Shown: piece by piece, positions 1-7,991 of the stretch
How the letters are laid out: each line of letters starts with the position of its first letter
Numbering within the stretch: position 1 is the first letter of the stretch
Assembly: GCA_017408825.1 (NCBI GenBank)
Contig: JAFQTX010000025.1
Span: 55,060-119,059, forward strand
From: Alistipes sp.
GTDB lineage: Bacteria; Bacteroidota; Bacteroidia; Bacteroidales; Rikenellaceae
Length of the DNA stretch: 64,000 bases
Direction: 5' to 3'
The notes under the pieces: model-generated
Seen by the model: the letters and a program-made list of their open reading frames with translations, nothing else
What the model was told of the DNA's origin: nothing
The model's database searches: none
Program-made: the position numbers and the translations under genes

Positions 1-2
1 CG

Positions 3-1787
3 GTGGCAATGACTACCGATGCTCTATCGCCCGAGTTTCGAGGTTCGGCATCGCTATCCTATGGCTCGTATAACACCAATAAGCAGGCCCTGCATATATC
101 ATCGGGACTTATGGGAGGACATTGGGTGGTAGATGCTCGCCTTACGCATATCGGCTCGGATGGCTACATCGAGCGTGGTGCTACCAACCTAAAGAGCTAT
201 ATGGCTCAGTTGGGCTACTATGGTGGCGACACCAAGGTTAAGTTGCTGTCGTTTGGTGGCTCGGCACGAACCTATCTCACCTATAACGGTGTATCTCGTG
301 AGGATATGCGTCGCTATGGTCGTAGATACCACGACTCGGGACAGTATGTTACCTCCGACGGCCCATTTGTGTTGGAGGATGGTACACACGTGGATTACTA
401 CGACGATCAGACCGATAACTACCTCCAAATCAACAATCAGCTCGTTGTAACGCACGACATAGGACGCTGGATGCTCAACGCTACGCTCTTCTACAACTAT
501 GGCTATGGCTACTACAATCAGTATAAGGATGATGCCTGGTTGGCAGATTATACCAACCTTAAGACCGCCAAGGAGCAGGGCGACCTTATCCGTCATAAGC
601 TTATGCGCAACCACCTCGGCGGTGCTAACCTAACGGCTACGGCGCAGTTCTACAATTGGAATCTTACGTTTGGAGGCTCGTGGAGCTACTATACTTGCCC
701 ACATTGGGGTACACTCTCGTGGGTTGATGGCCTTGATAAGAGCGACGTTGGTGGCCGCTGGTACGATAACGACGTGACAAAGCAGGATGCCAACGCCTTT
801 GTGCGTGTTGAATACGATGTGCTTAATCCCCCATACATGCATCACGGTAGAAACCTATGGCTGTTTGCCGATGTGCAGTATCGCTACGTGCACTATAAGG
901 CGTGGGGCGTGAACGACAACGCTATTTGGGGCGATGATGGAGTCTATATGCAGCCCATTGATGTAAACGAGCGCTACAACTTTCTAAATCCTCGCTTCGG
1001 TATCACGTACATCGATAAGCATCACCGTGCTATCGCCTCGGTGGCCGTAGCACATCGTGAGCCTACACGCTCTGACTTTACCGACCGCTATATGTTCTCG
1101 GCAGATGATAGCTATCCAAAGACTGAGCGAATGGTCGATATCGAACTTGGATATACGTATAGATCACCTCGTGTAAGTGCGGGTATTAACCTCTACTATA
1201 TGCTCTACCACAACCAGCTCGTTGCCACAGGTATGGTCAACGATGGCGATGATGCGCTAAATACCAATGTTGATAAGAGCTTCCGTCGTGGTGTGGAGCT
1301 TACTGTGGCGTGGAATACAACAAAGTGGCTGACGCTATCGGCAAATGCTACACTGTCGCAGAATAAGATTAAGAACTATGTCGATGAGCTTAAGGATAGC
1401 CCAACTTTTGGTGAGAACCTCGGTACGATGACCATATCCTACTCGCCATCTGTCATAGGCTCGCTCATTGCCGACTTCCACGTCGGTGGCTTCAGTGCCC
1501 AGTGGCATACACAGTATGTTGGTAAGCAGTATTTTACCAACAACGAGATTGAGGCCTTGTCGCTCGATGCCTACTGCGTGACAAACCTTAACCTCGGCTA
1601 CTCGCTAAAGACTAAGGCCGAGCGTGAGGTGCGCTTTGGCTTAGCCGTAAACAACCTATTCTCGACACTCTACGAATCGAACGGCTATGGCTACTCATAT
1701 ATGTGGGAGGGTGAGCGCTACGATGAGGCCTTCTACTTCCCTCAAGCACCGATTAACTTCTTGGCTAACGTAACTGTAAACTTCTAA
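3..1787 (+). CDS. TonB-dependent receptor, C-terminal part
   Basis: This is the beta-barrel part of a TonB-dependent outer-membrane receptor; the signal peptide, TonB box and plug lie off the left edge, so the first visible Met is internal. The 594 visible residues are rich in Tyr, Trp, Asn and Gly with alternating hydrophobic strands, and the chain ends in VTVNF, the terminal aromatic expected for BAM-assembled barrels. It imports a scarce ligand using TonB energy. The PnuC-family gene starts 2 nt after the stop, so the two are almost certainly one transcript and the ligand is probably a vitamin (thiamine or a nicotinamide riboside-type compound). The ligand itself is an inference from context. 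Confidence 0.9.
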   Translation: MAMTTDALSPEFRGSASLSYGSYNTNKQALHISSGLMGGHWVVDARLTHIGSDGYIERGATNLKSYMAQLGYYGGDTKVKLLSFGGSARTYLTYNGVSREDMRRYGRRYHDSGQYVTSDGPFVLEDGTHVDYYDDQTDNYLQINNQLVVTHDIGRWMLNATLFYNYGYGYYNQYKDDAWLADYTNLKTAKEQGDLIRHKLMRNHLGGANLTATAQFYNWNLTFGGSWSYYTCPHWGTLSWVDGLDKSDVGGRWYDNDVTKQDANAFVRVEYDVLNPPYMHHGRNLWLFADVQYRYVHYKAWGVNDNAIWGDDGVYMQPIDVNERYNFLNPRFGITYIDKHHRAIASVAVAHREPTRSDFTDRYMFSADDSYPKTERMVDIELGYTYRSPRVSAGINLYYMLYHNQLVATGMVNDGDDALNTNVDKSFRRGVELTVAWNTTKWLTLSANATLSQNKIKNYVDELKDSPTFGENLGTMTISYSPSVIGSLIADFHVGGFSAQWHTQYVGKQYFTNNEIEALSLDAYCVTNLNLGYSLKTKAEREVRFGLAVNNLFSTLYESNGYGYSYMWEGERYDEAFYFPQAPINFLANVTVNF

Positions 1788-1789
1788 CA

Positions 1790-2386
1790 ATGGAACTAAA
1801 GCTCGTACTGCAAATCGTAGGCACGCTTCTCGGCCTTTTCTACCTATGGCTCGAGTATAAGGCGAATATATGGGTATGGATCATAGGAGCTATTATGCCC
1901 TTGGTGCACGGTATACTCTATCTCGAGAGTGGTATCTATGCCGATGCAGCTATGCAGCTATATTACGTGGCAGCAGGAGTCTACGGCTTGATAGTATGGA
2001 AGCGCAAGCCACGTAAGAGTGGCGATGGCGTAATTCGCCATACCCATCGAGGCTGGATCGTGCCCCTTGTGGCAGTCTATGCTCTGTTGCACGTTGCGCT
2101 CTACTACATCCTCACGGAGTTTACCGATAGCCGAGTACCGCTGTTCGACTCTATGTCTACGGCACTGAGCATCGTTGCTATGTGGATGCTATCACGCAAA
2201 CTCGTCGAGCAGTGGCTCGTATGGCTCGTGGTCGATATGATAAGCGTAGGCCTATATATTTATAAGGGTATTCCCATCACAGCGCTGCTCTATACGCTCT
2301 ACTGCGTGCTTGCTGTTCTGGGCTACCTGCGTTGGCGCAAGATGGCTAATCATCAGAGCCAAGCACACGGCTACGTCGCAGAGTAA
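1790..2386 (+). CDS. PnuC/PnuT-family vitamin transporter
   Basis: This is an inner-membrane protein of 198 residues with about seven predicted helices, the size expected for PnuC-type facilitators. Recognisable family features are LEYKANIWVW near residue 22 and the YADAAMQLYY segment near residue 50. PnuC proteins carry nicotinamide riboside; close relatives (PnuT, PnuX) carry thiamine or riboflavin. In Bacteroidota, a TonB receptor followed directly by a PnuT and a thiamine pyrophosphokinase is a known thiamine module, and the receptor coupling here fits that. However, no pyrophosphokinase follows and any upstream riboswitch is out of the window, so the substrate is open. The 3' end overlaps the convergent MFS gene by 41 bp. 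Confidence 0.8.
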   Translation: MELKLVLQIVGTLLGLFYLWLEYKANIWVWIIGAIMPLVHGILYLESGIYADAAMQLYYVAAGVYGLIVWKRKPRKSGDGVIRHTHRGWIVPLVAVYALLHVALYYILTEFTDSRVPLFDSMSTALSIVAMWMLSRKLVEQWLVWLVVDMISVGLYIYKGIPITALLYTLYCVLAVLGYLRWRKMANHQSQAHGYVAE

Positions 2387-3539
2387 AGAGTGCTATCGCT
2401 GCGATGCAGAGCGATATGATGCCATTTAGCAGATAGGCAAACCTCGGATCAGAGGTGTGCGCAAGCCTATCAGCAAAGTCGATGATAAATGGTGCAACGA
2501 GTATCGCAAGGTAATTTACGACCATAACAAGCGAGAGTGCCAATGTCGCAAGATGAGGCGGTGAGTTAGTCGCCGCCTTATCGTATATTATGGGCTGCAT
2601 AACACCATATCCAAAGCCAGCAAGGGTGGCTCCTATGGCCAGTAGCGTGAAACTTGAGTGGGGTAGCGCCATAATGATAAGTCCAAGGCCCATAACCACC
2701 AACGACCAGAAGTTTACCCACCGCCCACATAGACCTATTATCGAGTTGAGGATAAACCCCGGGGCCATTATCGCAAGGAAGAATAGCGAGATGATAACTC
2801 CCGAGTCGGAGCTGTGTAGCTTGGCATCGGAGACTACGTATGAGGTGTTGAACGTGACGATCAACGATAGGAACGTGATAGCAAAGTAGAAGCCCATAAG
2901 TGCGAGTATCATCCCGAGGTTGATGCTCTCTTGGCGGTGTTGAGCTCCATCTTTAGGCTCAGGCTCAGGACGTGTGTGGCTGAGCGCCGGAACAAGCAGT
3001 AGGGTTATTGCTGGGAGCAGATATACGCCAAAGGCGAAGTGCCACTCGATGTCGGCGAGATAGCCTACGGCTGAGGTGGCTAATACCAACGTAAGGTTGT
3101 TCACTGCCGAGCTAATGCCCAGCTGTCGTACACGCTCATCCCCCGTGAAATAGTCTACGATAAGGCCTGTTGATAGAGGTATTATCATACCTGCCCCCAC
3201 GCCAAGTATTGTGCTGGTGATTATTAGCTCGGTGAGTGTTCGTGATAGCATGCAACCGATACCACTGATTAGAAATATCGAGGTGCCAATGACCAACAAT
3301 CTGATCTTGTTGCCTCGTACCGACCACCGTCCTGCCAGTAGCATAAACGGAATGATCATAAGCGACGGTAGCGACTCGAGCATCGAGATCTCAAGATTAC
3401 TTGCCTTTGGAAAAATAGTGTTTATCTCGTCGAGTATTGGCGAGATGGCCAATCCCGGTAGCGATACAATCGCCGAAATCGACCATATAGCCACAAGTGC
3501 TATGAGAGGTATTGTCCCTTTTCCTGTCTTTATTGCCAT
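2346..3539 (-). CDS. MFS transporter
   Basis: Major facilitator superfamily transporter of 397 residues with about 12 hydrophobic segments and a short hydrophilic central loop (PEPEPKDGAQ) between the two six-helix halves. The loop between helices 2 and 3 contains GRWSVRGNKIR, close to the MFS motif A. I place the start at the ATG at 3539; an in-frame GTG 24 nt upstream would add eight residues. The substrate is not evident. The gene is convergent with the PnuC-family gene and overlaps its last 41 bp. It ends in RRSRVLGSDD. Its upstream neighbour, on the other strand, is the broken ADP-ribosylglycohydrolase gene. Confidence 0.85.
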   Translation of the reverse strand: MAIKTGKGTIPLIALVAIWSISAIVSLPGLAISPILDEINTIFPKASNLEISMLESLPSLMIIPFMLLAGRWSVRGNKIRLLVIGTSIFLISGIGCMLSRTLTELIITSTILGVGAGMIIPLSTGLIVDYFTGDERVRQLGISSAVNNLTLVLATSAVGYLADIEWHFAFGVYLLPAITLLLVPALSHTRPEPEPKDGAQHRQESINLGMILALMGFYFAITFLSLIVTFNTSYVVSDAKLHSSDSGVIISLFFLAIMAPGFILNSIIGLCGRWVNFWSLVVMGLGLIIMALPHSSFTLLAIGATLAGFGYGVMQPIIYDKAATNSPPHLATLALSLVMVVNYLAILVAPFIIDFADRLAHTSDPRFAYLLNGIISLCIAAIALFTLRRSRVLGSDD

Positions 3540-3631
3540 ATTTTTTATAAGTTTTTCTGTCACCTCACAACTCCCGTGCCGAATGAGAGGGATGATTTAA
3601 TGTGTAAAAAAACACATAAAATACTATAATT

Positions 3632-4212
3632 ATGGATCAGGTAACATATATTAAGGATATGATTCGTGGCTCACTGATGGCTGCGGCGGCAGGAGATGCA
3701 TTGGGTTATGCTGTTGAGTTTATCGACAAATCCACAATAGATAAGCTTTATGGTAGCGATGGTATTATGGCGTTTGAACTGAATGGAGGCAAGGCGCTCA
3801 TAAGCGATGATACGCAGATGTCGATACAATAGGCCTACTTGGCCAGGGCTGGACAGCAGATGAGGCGTGGGCCATAGCGCTCTACTGTGCAGTGCGCCAT
3901 ATTGATAGTGTTGAAAGGGCGATTATTGCAGCTGTAAATCACGATGGCGATAGCGACTCCACGGGCTCGATATGTGGCAATGTTATGGGTGCCATTTATG
4001 GCTATAACCATATTGCCGAGCGACGTATCTTCTGTCCCACTGGCCGTACACTCGAACAGACCCTCGAGCTCTCGGATGTCATTCTCGCTATTGCTGATGA
4101 CCTCTCTACAAGTTGCCTTATCAGCGAGTATGACGCTTTAGATACTCCCGAGAAGCAGCAGTGGTTCGAACACTATTGTGAGATGAAACCCTCGGGTATT
4201 CGTCAAATGTAG
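3632..4212 (+). pseudogene. ADP-ribosylglycohydrolase remnant, internal deletion
   Basis: Two pieces of a DraG-type ADP-ribosylglycohydrolase lie in different frames. The first (3632-3832) has the N-terminal signature GDALGYAVEF and the DDTQMS motif that helps bind the dinuclear Mg centre, then hits a stop. The second, readable from about 3832 and with a GTG at 3892, resumes at the C-terminal part: the helix GQGWTADEAWAIALYC and the NHDGDSDSTGSICGN metal-binding motif. Intact family members are about 260-300 residues; roughly 100 or more residues between the two motifs are absent and the join also shifts frame, so no functional enzyme can be made. The remains are clearly recognisable, suggesting a recent loss. 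Confidence 0.85.
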
Positions 4213-4266
4213 ACACTCTTACGATAGACGCTAATCAGCTCTAAAACGGGTAATTTAACACTAATT

Positions 4267-4313
4267 CACAACGAGGAAAAAGTCTGTTTTCTTCGTTGTG
4301 TTTGTTTATTTTT
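4267..4313 (+). terminator. Intrinsic terminator
   Basis: A 14-bp stem (CACAACGAGGAAAA at 4267-4280 with TTTTCTTCGTTGTG at 4287-4300, one G-T pair) with a 6-nt loop AGTCTG is followed by a T-rich tail. It closes the pseudogene transcript ahead of the HIRAN unit. Confidence 0.75.
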
Positions 4314-4343
4314 AGATTGACACAACTTGTCAAAATGCTTTGA

Positions 4344-4351
4344 TACCTTTG
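4344..4351 (+). promoter_or_regulatory. -7 element for HIRAN/EVE-HD unit
   Basis: TACCTTTG matches the Bacteroidota -7 consensus TAnnTTTG and lies 27 nt before the ATG at 4379. The upstream -33 element is not clear: the nearest good TTG is at 4317, a spacing of 24 nt. Confidence 0.5.
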
Positions 4352-4378
4352 CACTATGAAACTTTAATTATATATGTT

Positions 4379-4732
4379 ATGAATACTTCAAAGATTGAGC
4401 GACACATTGGCAATTTTAATATTGCTGGATTTACCTATTGGGATGGGTGTATTGCACTTGACAAACTGAGGATTGGTGCACGCCTACGTCTTGAGCGTGA
4501 GAGTGAAAATCGTTTCGACCCGTATGCCGTGGCCATCTACTTCGGAGAGTATAAGCTCGGCTACATCCCTGAGGGGAGCAATAGGGTAGTTAGTCAGCTT
4601 ATGGATTTGGGCTATGGCGAGATTTTCGATATGCGAGTTCAGCGACTGCAGCTCGATGCTCATCCCGAGAAGCAGGTGAGCGTTGTGCTCTTCGTGACCC
4701 CTGCGCATAAGGTCTTTAATAGGTGTAAATAA
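4379..4732 (+). CDS. HIRAN domain protein
   Basis: Small protein of 117 residues made of a single HIRAN domain: IAGFTYWDG, then LRLERESENRFDPYAVAIYFGEYK in two conserved blocks, then LGYIPEGSNRVV and a final strand. HIRAN domains bind single-stranded 3' DNA ends in HLTF-like remodellers, and stand-alone bacterial versions are thought to act at damaged DNA or stalled forks; that role is by analogy only. I chose the ATG at 4379 because the longer frame would start upstream inside the promoter region. The stop is 9 nt before the EVE-HD gene, so they are probably co-transcribed. Confidence 0.8.
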   Translation: MNTSKIERHIGNFNIAGFTYWDGCIALDKLRIGARLRLERESENRFDPYAVAIYFGEYKLGYIPEGSNRVVSQLMDLGYGEIFDMRVQRLQLDAHPEKQVSVVLFVTPAHKVFNRCK

Positions 4733-4741
4733 TTTAGTATT

Positions 4742-5716
4742 ATGGAGTTAGATATCAAACTTTCAATCAACAAGCGTCAAGGGTTTATGCGCAACACCTT
4801 TCTTCTGAGGTGGAACCCTGCTCTATCGTCCTACACAATGGAGCGTCTCGATGAGGATATGACTGACTGGGCTAATGGCGAGTGGTGCGACGACTTCGAC
4901 TGGAGTGTTCACGACTGGCAGAAGGCTCGCAAGGGCGACCGCTTCTTTATGCTTCGTGTGGGTGAGGGGAATACCGGAGTCTTTGCTGCGGGCCGCTTCA
5001 CCTCCGATCCATTCCTGGGCGATGATTGGTCTGGCAAGGGGCGTGAGGTGCACTATATGACTATGGAGTTCGAGACCGTATTCCACCCTGAGCGTGCTGA
5101 GATTATCACCACTGAGGAGCTGCGCGCTGAGCTGCCTGAGATAGATTGGAGTGGTGGCCATTCAGGTGTTATGCTCGATGAGGAGAGTGCTGAGCGTCTG
5201 GAACTTATGTGGCGTGACTATGTGGGACGTAATAAGTCGTTGTACCTGCCACGTGCCGTGAAGAACGACTACTTCGATGCGCGTTCCGATATTGATAAGG
5301 CCATTGAGCTCGCTTCTAAGGCTCACGCTGCCGATTATGATCTGGATGGCAATCCCACGATCCTGCACCCATTGGCCGTGGGTATGATGGGACGTAATGA
5401 TTTGGAGCGTGTTGTAGGCTTTCTGCACGATGTTGTAGAGGATACACGCTACGACTTTAGCGACCTTGAGGAGCTCGGCTTTTCAGAACTTGTTATCGAC
5501 ACTCTGCGCCTACTTACGCACGATAAGCAGACTCCCTATATGGAGTATATCAAGCGTATCTGCGAGTCGGGCAACGAGGTGGCCGTGAATGTGAAGATCA
5601 ACGACCTTAAGCACAATATGGCCCGTGGACGTGCTGGTGGCCATATGCGCTGTGTGGAGAGGCACACCATTGCCCTTGCCTATATCGAGTCATTCTTGGC
5701 CGAGCGGGTTAGGTAG
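4742..5716 (+). CDS. EVE-like domain fused to SpoT/MESH1-like HD hydrolase
   Basis: A two-domain protein of 324 residues. Residues about 15-160 resemble the EVE/PUA-like domain in front of some McrB and HNH nucleases: NTFLLRWNPA, then WQKARKGDRFFMLRVG, GVFAAGRFTSDP and a closing LEEMW-like helix; such domains read modified bases. Residues about 180-320 form an HD phosphohydrolase of the alarmone-hydrolase type: HPLAVG (His209), HDVVEDT (His229, Asp230, Glu233, Asp234) and NDLKHN near 287, so the metal-binding residues are present. No synthetase domain is present. The substrate may be a ppGpp-like or other nucleotide, an inference. It follows the HIRAN gene by 9 nt. The domain pairing is one I do not know as a described system. 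Confidence 0.75.
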   Translation: MELDIKLSINKRQGFMRNTFLLRWNPALSSYTMERLDEDMTDWANGEWCDDFDWSVHDWQKARKGDRFFMLRVGEGNTGVFAAGRFTSDPFLGDDWSGKGREVHYMTMEFETVFHPERAEIITTEELRAELPEIDWSGGHSGVMLDEESAERLELMWRDYVGRNKSLYLPRAVKNDYFDARSDIDKAIELASKAHAADYDLDGNPTILHPLAVGMMGRNDLERVVGFLHDVVEDTRYDFSDLEELGFSELVIDTLRLLTHDKQTPYMEYIKRICESGNEVAVNVKINDLKHNMARGRAGGHMRCVERHTIALAYIESFLAERVR

Positions 5717-5741
5717 GGTAGTTACCTATGTATATATAAAC

Positions 5742-5771
5742 ACTAAAGGCGGCCCGAAGGTCGCCTTTAGT
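5742..5771. terminator. Bidirectional terminator
   Basis: A 10-bp perfect stem (ACTAAAGGCG with CGCCTTTAGT) around a 10-nt loop lies between the convergent EVE-HD and DUF4295 genes and can serve both strands. Confidence 0.75.
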
Positions 5772-5800
5772 ATTAGTCCCGCTGAGGGTTCTAATCCAAA

Positions 5801-5959
5801 TTATTTCTGAGCGAAGAATGCCTTAATCTCATCCTCCTCAAGGATATTCTGAGTCTGGAATACGTAAGCACCAGTCTTCTCAGACTTAACCATCTTGATA
5901 CACTTAGTGTACTTCTTTGCTGTACCCGTCTTAAGGGTTGCAACTACTTTCTTTGCCAT
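5801..5959 (-). CDS. DUF4295 family protein
   Basis: A 52-residue basic protein beginning MAKKVVATLKTGTAKKYTKC and ending in FFAQK. DUF4295 is a short Bacteroidota-restricted family whose gene regularly follows rpmG and rpmB, as it does here (19 nt after rpmG), so a ribosome-associated role is likely but unproven. The high lysine content fits rRNA contact. The gene is short enough to be missed by length filters. It is the last gene of the rpmB-rpmG operon and ends at the bidirectional terminator. Confidence 0.85.
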   Translation of the reverse strand: MAKKVVATLKTGTAKKYTKCIKMVKSEKTGAYVFQTQNILEEDEIKAFFAQK

Positions 5960-5978
5960 ACTTTACCTCGTGTTAAAA

Positions 5979-6161
5979 TTACTTAATCTCACGGTGAAGT
6001 GTTACTCGCTTCAAGTAAGGATTGTACTTCTTACGCTCCAAACGGTCTGGAGTATTCTTCTTGTTCTTAGTGGTGATGTAGCGTGACATACCTGCAACGC
6101 CGCTCTCCTTCTGCTCGGTGCACTCGAGGATCACCTGCACTCTGTTACCTTTCTTTGCCAT
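5979..6161 (-). CDS. rpmG: 50S ribosomal protein L33
   Basis: A 60-residue L33 protein of the large ribosomal subunit, full length for the family. It starts [15 protein letters not shown], has the family core [15 protein letters not shown], and ends in a basic tail. This form lacks the two CxxC pairs of the zinc-binding L33 type, having a single Cys, so it is the zinc-independent form. It sits 16 nt after rpmB and 19 nt before the DUF4295 gene, all one transcript from the promoter at 6457-6487. Confidence 0.95.
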   Translation of the reverse strand: MAKKGNRVQVILECTEQKESGVAGMSRYITTKNKKNTPDRLERKKYNPYLKRVTLHREIK

Positions 6162-6177
6162 TTTCTGCTAGTTGTTT

Positions 6178-6411
6178 TTAGTAAACCTTCTTAGCGGCCT
6201 TAGCCTCACGAAGTGCAGCTGCAAGACCCTTCTTGTTGATTGTTTTGATGCCGGCAGCCGAAACCTTCAAAGTGATCCAGCGGCCCTCCTCCTCCGACCA
6301 GAAACGCTTAGTTCTCAAGTTAGGTGAGAATGTGCGCTTTGTGCGGATGTGCGAGTGAGAAACATTGTTACCCACCATCGCTACCTTACCAGTGATTTCA
6401 CAAACTTTCAT
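6178..6411 (-). CDS. rpmB: 50S ribosomal protein L28
   Basis: A 77-residue L28 protein, full length. It starts [20 protein letters not shown] and has the family segments [11 protein letters not shown] and [14 protein letters not shown]. It is the first gene of the rpmB-rpmG-DUF4295 operon, read from a consensus-quality promoter about 50 nt upstream. Confidence 0.95.
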   Translation of the reverse strand: MKVCEITGKVAMVGNNVSHSHIRTKRTFSPNLRTKRFWSEEEGRWITLKVSAAGIKTINKKGLAAALREAKAAKKVY

Positions 6412-6456
6412 TGTACTTTAATTTTAACTCTCCTGCCACCGTGACAGAAAAGCGCA

Positions 6457-6487
6457 CAAAGATAGTCATTATTTGACAATTTGCAAA
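6457..6487 (-). promoter_or_regulatory. Consensus Bacteroidota promoter for rpmB operon
   Basis: On the minus strand, TTTG (6484-6487) is followed after exactly 19 nt by TATCTTTG (6457-6464). This is the full -33/-7 consensus of the Bacteroidota housekeeping sigma factor and lies 46 nt upstream of the rpmB start. Confidence 0.8.
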
Positions 6488-6802
6488 CTTTATTGAAAAT
6501 AAATCTTTTATCCGACGCTATAATGTCGCTTTTTGGCTGCGACGTTAGTAGTTTCCGATGGGTTAATATGAAAAAAAACATCGAATCTCGTTGAAACTCA
6601 TACAACCTCTTCTATTCTCGCCGCCTCTAAAGCCACATTGTGGCACACACTATTTTGCTCCGCATTATCTAGTTCAGAATGGACGGAAATAGACTCAAAC
6701 ATAAAGAGACAAAGCAATGCCACAGTAGAATATCCTGATACCCGACATCGCCTTGTCCCCTCTTTCTATGATTCCGTTGTCGCTAAAATCTAATATCCAA
6801 AC
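6488..6802. other. Intergenic, no gene seen
   Basis: About 315 nt between the rpmB promoter and the pncB stop. I find no frame with a recognisable product, no convincing terminator hairpin and no repeat. Because pncB and rpmB are on the same strand, this stretch is the 3' end of the pyrD-cinA-pncB transcript plus the upstream flank of the ribosomal promoter. Confidence 0.5.
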
Positions 6803-7972
6803 TTAGTTCTTGCTCTGATTGCGCAGAAGGTAGCGGTATACCTTTACCTCCTCGGGGTCACCCATCTCCTTGCCCATAACATCGGAGAGCTTTACGCAGA
6901 GCTCCTTAGGCTTGCGGGCGTTGATCTGGCACGATGAGAGCTTCATCACGATGTTGCACGAGGCGTGGCCAGTGTCGCACGTGAGGTTTGTGCCGATACC
7001 GAACATACACTTGATACGTCCCTCGCAGGCCTTCTTGATCTCGACACACTTCTCAAAGTTGAGCGAGTCGCTGAAGACGATAGATTTGGTCATAGGGTCG
7101 ATACCCAGCTCCTTATATCGGTTGATGGCCATGTCGATAAAGGCGATAGGATCACCCGAGTCGTGACGCACACCGTCGAACAGGCAGGCGTGCTTCTTCG
7201 AGAAGTTGTTGAAGAATACCTCCGAGCCGAAGCTGTCGGTGAGTGCTGTGCCGAGGTAGCCATCATATACTTTCACCCAATCCTCCATCGTGAGGTAGTT
7301 GGCGTTACGTGGGCCGCCATTCACCGCTGCGATGAACATTGGTAGCTCGTGGGGATATGTGCCTATCATCCTCATATCCAGCTCCATAGCCAGGTGACAG
7401 TTTGACGTGCCGGTACATCCGCAAGGGTTGTTCTTCAGGTGCTTAACCACCATGCGCTGCACGTCGTACGAGAAGCGGCGGCGTGTGCCGAAGTCCGAGA
7501 ATATTATGTTGTTCTCACGTGCCATCTGCTCCTTGCGCTCTAAGCGGGCGATCATCTCCTCGGCGTCGTAGCTGTTGCGCAGGTGGAAGAGTTCCGATAC
7601 GGTGGCGAGGATAGGTATCTCGTAGAGCGTAACCTTATACATATAGTCGGTGACGTTGATCTGCAGGTGACGCTCCTCATCGAGCCATACGTTGATCTTC
7701 GATGCGTCGAACCTAAATCCTGTTAGCCACTCGAAGTAGTTCTGAGGTATATACTTGCAGTTCTCTATCATATACTTGAACTCGTCGTCCGAGAGAGCTA
7801 TTCGCTCTAGGGCCTTAAGCTCGGCCTTGAGATCTTCGAGAAAGTCATCGTCATACTCGGTCTTGGCTCTATCGTTAAACGTAAATGTGCCAATAGCTTG
7901 CGGGTAGAGCTTGAAGTAGGCGTACGAAGTGGTAAACTTGTACAAATCGGTGTCTAAGATTGAACGGATCAT
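6803..7972 (-). CDS. pncB: Nicotinate phosphoribosyltransferase
   Basis: NAPRTase of 389 residues, cytosolic, joining nicotinic acid to PRPP to give nicotinate mononucleotide in the Preiss-Handler NAD salvage route. The start ILDTDLYKFTTSYAYFKLYP is the family N-terminus; FSDFGTRRRFSYDVQ carries the conserved RR substrate site, and FDGVRHDSGDP holds the conserved His-Asp-Ser-Gly loop, followed by IVFSDSLNF. Length is typical. It lies 19 nt downstream of cinA, whose C-terminal domain is an NMN deamidase in characterised relatives, so both could feed the same NaMN pool. Confidence 0.95.
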   Translation of the reverse strand: MIRSILDTDLYKFTTSYAYFKLYPQAIGTFTFNDRAKTEYDDDFLEDLKAELKALERIALSDDEFKYMIENCKYIPQNYFEWLTGFRFDASKINVWLDEERHLQINVTDYMYKVTLYEIPILATVSELFHLRNSYDAEEMIARLERKEQMARENNIIFSDFGTRRRFSYDVQRMVVKHLKNNPCGCTGTSNCHLAMELDMRMIGTYPHELPMFIAAVNGGPRNANYLTMEDWVKVYDGYLGTALTDSFGSEVFFNNFSKKHACLFDGVRHDSGDPIAFIDMAINRYKELGIDPMTKSIVFSDSLNFEKCVEIKKACEGRIKCMFGIGTNLTCDTGHASCNIVMKLSSCQINARKPKELCVKLSDVMGKEMGDPEEVKVYRYLLRNQSKN

Positions 7973-7991
7973 ATCTATTTAGTTTTGCGGT

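Noticed and set aside
1700-1800. TPP riboswitch controlling the PnuC-family gene
   Set aside because: Only 2 nt separate it from the receptor stop; any riboswitch would be upstream of the receptor, outside the window.
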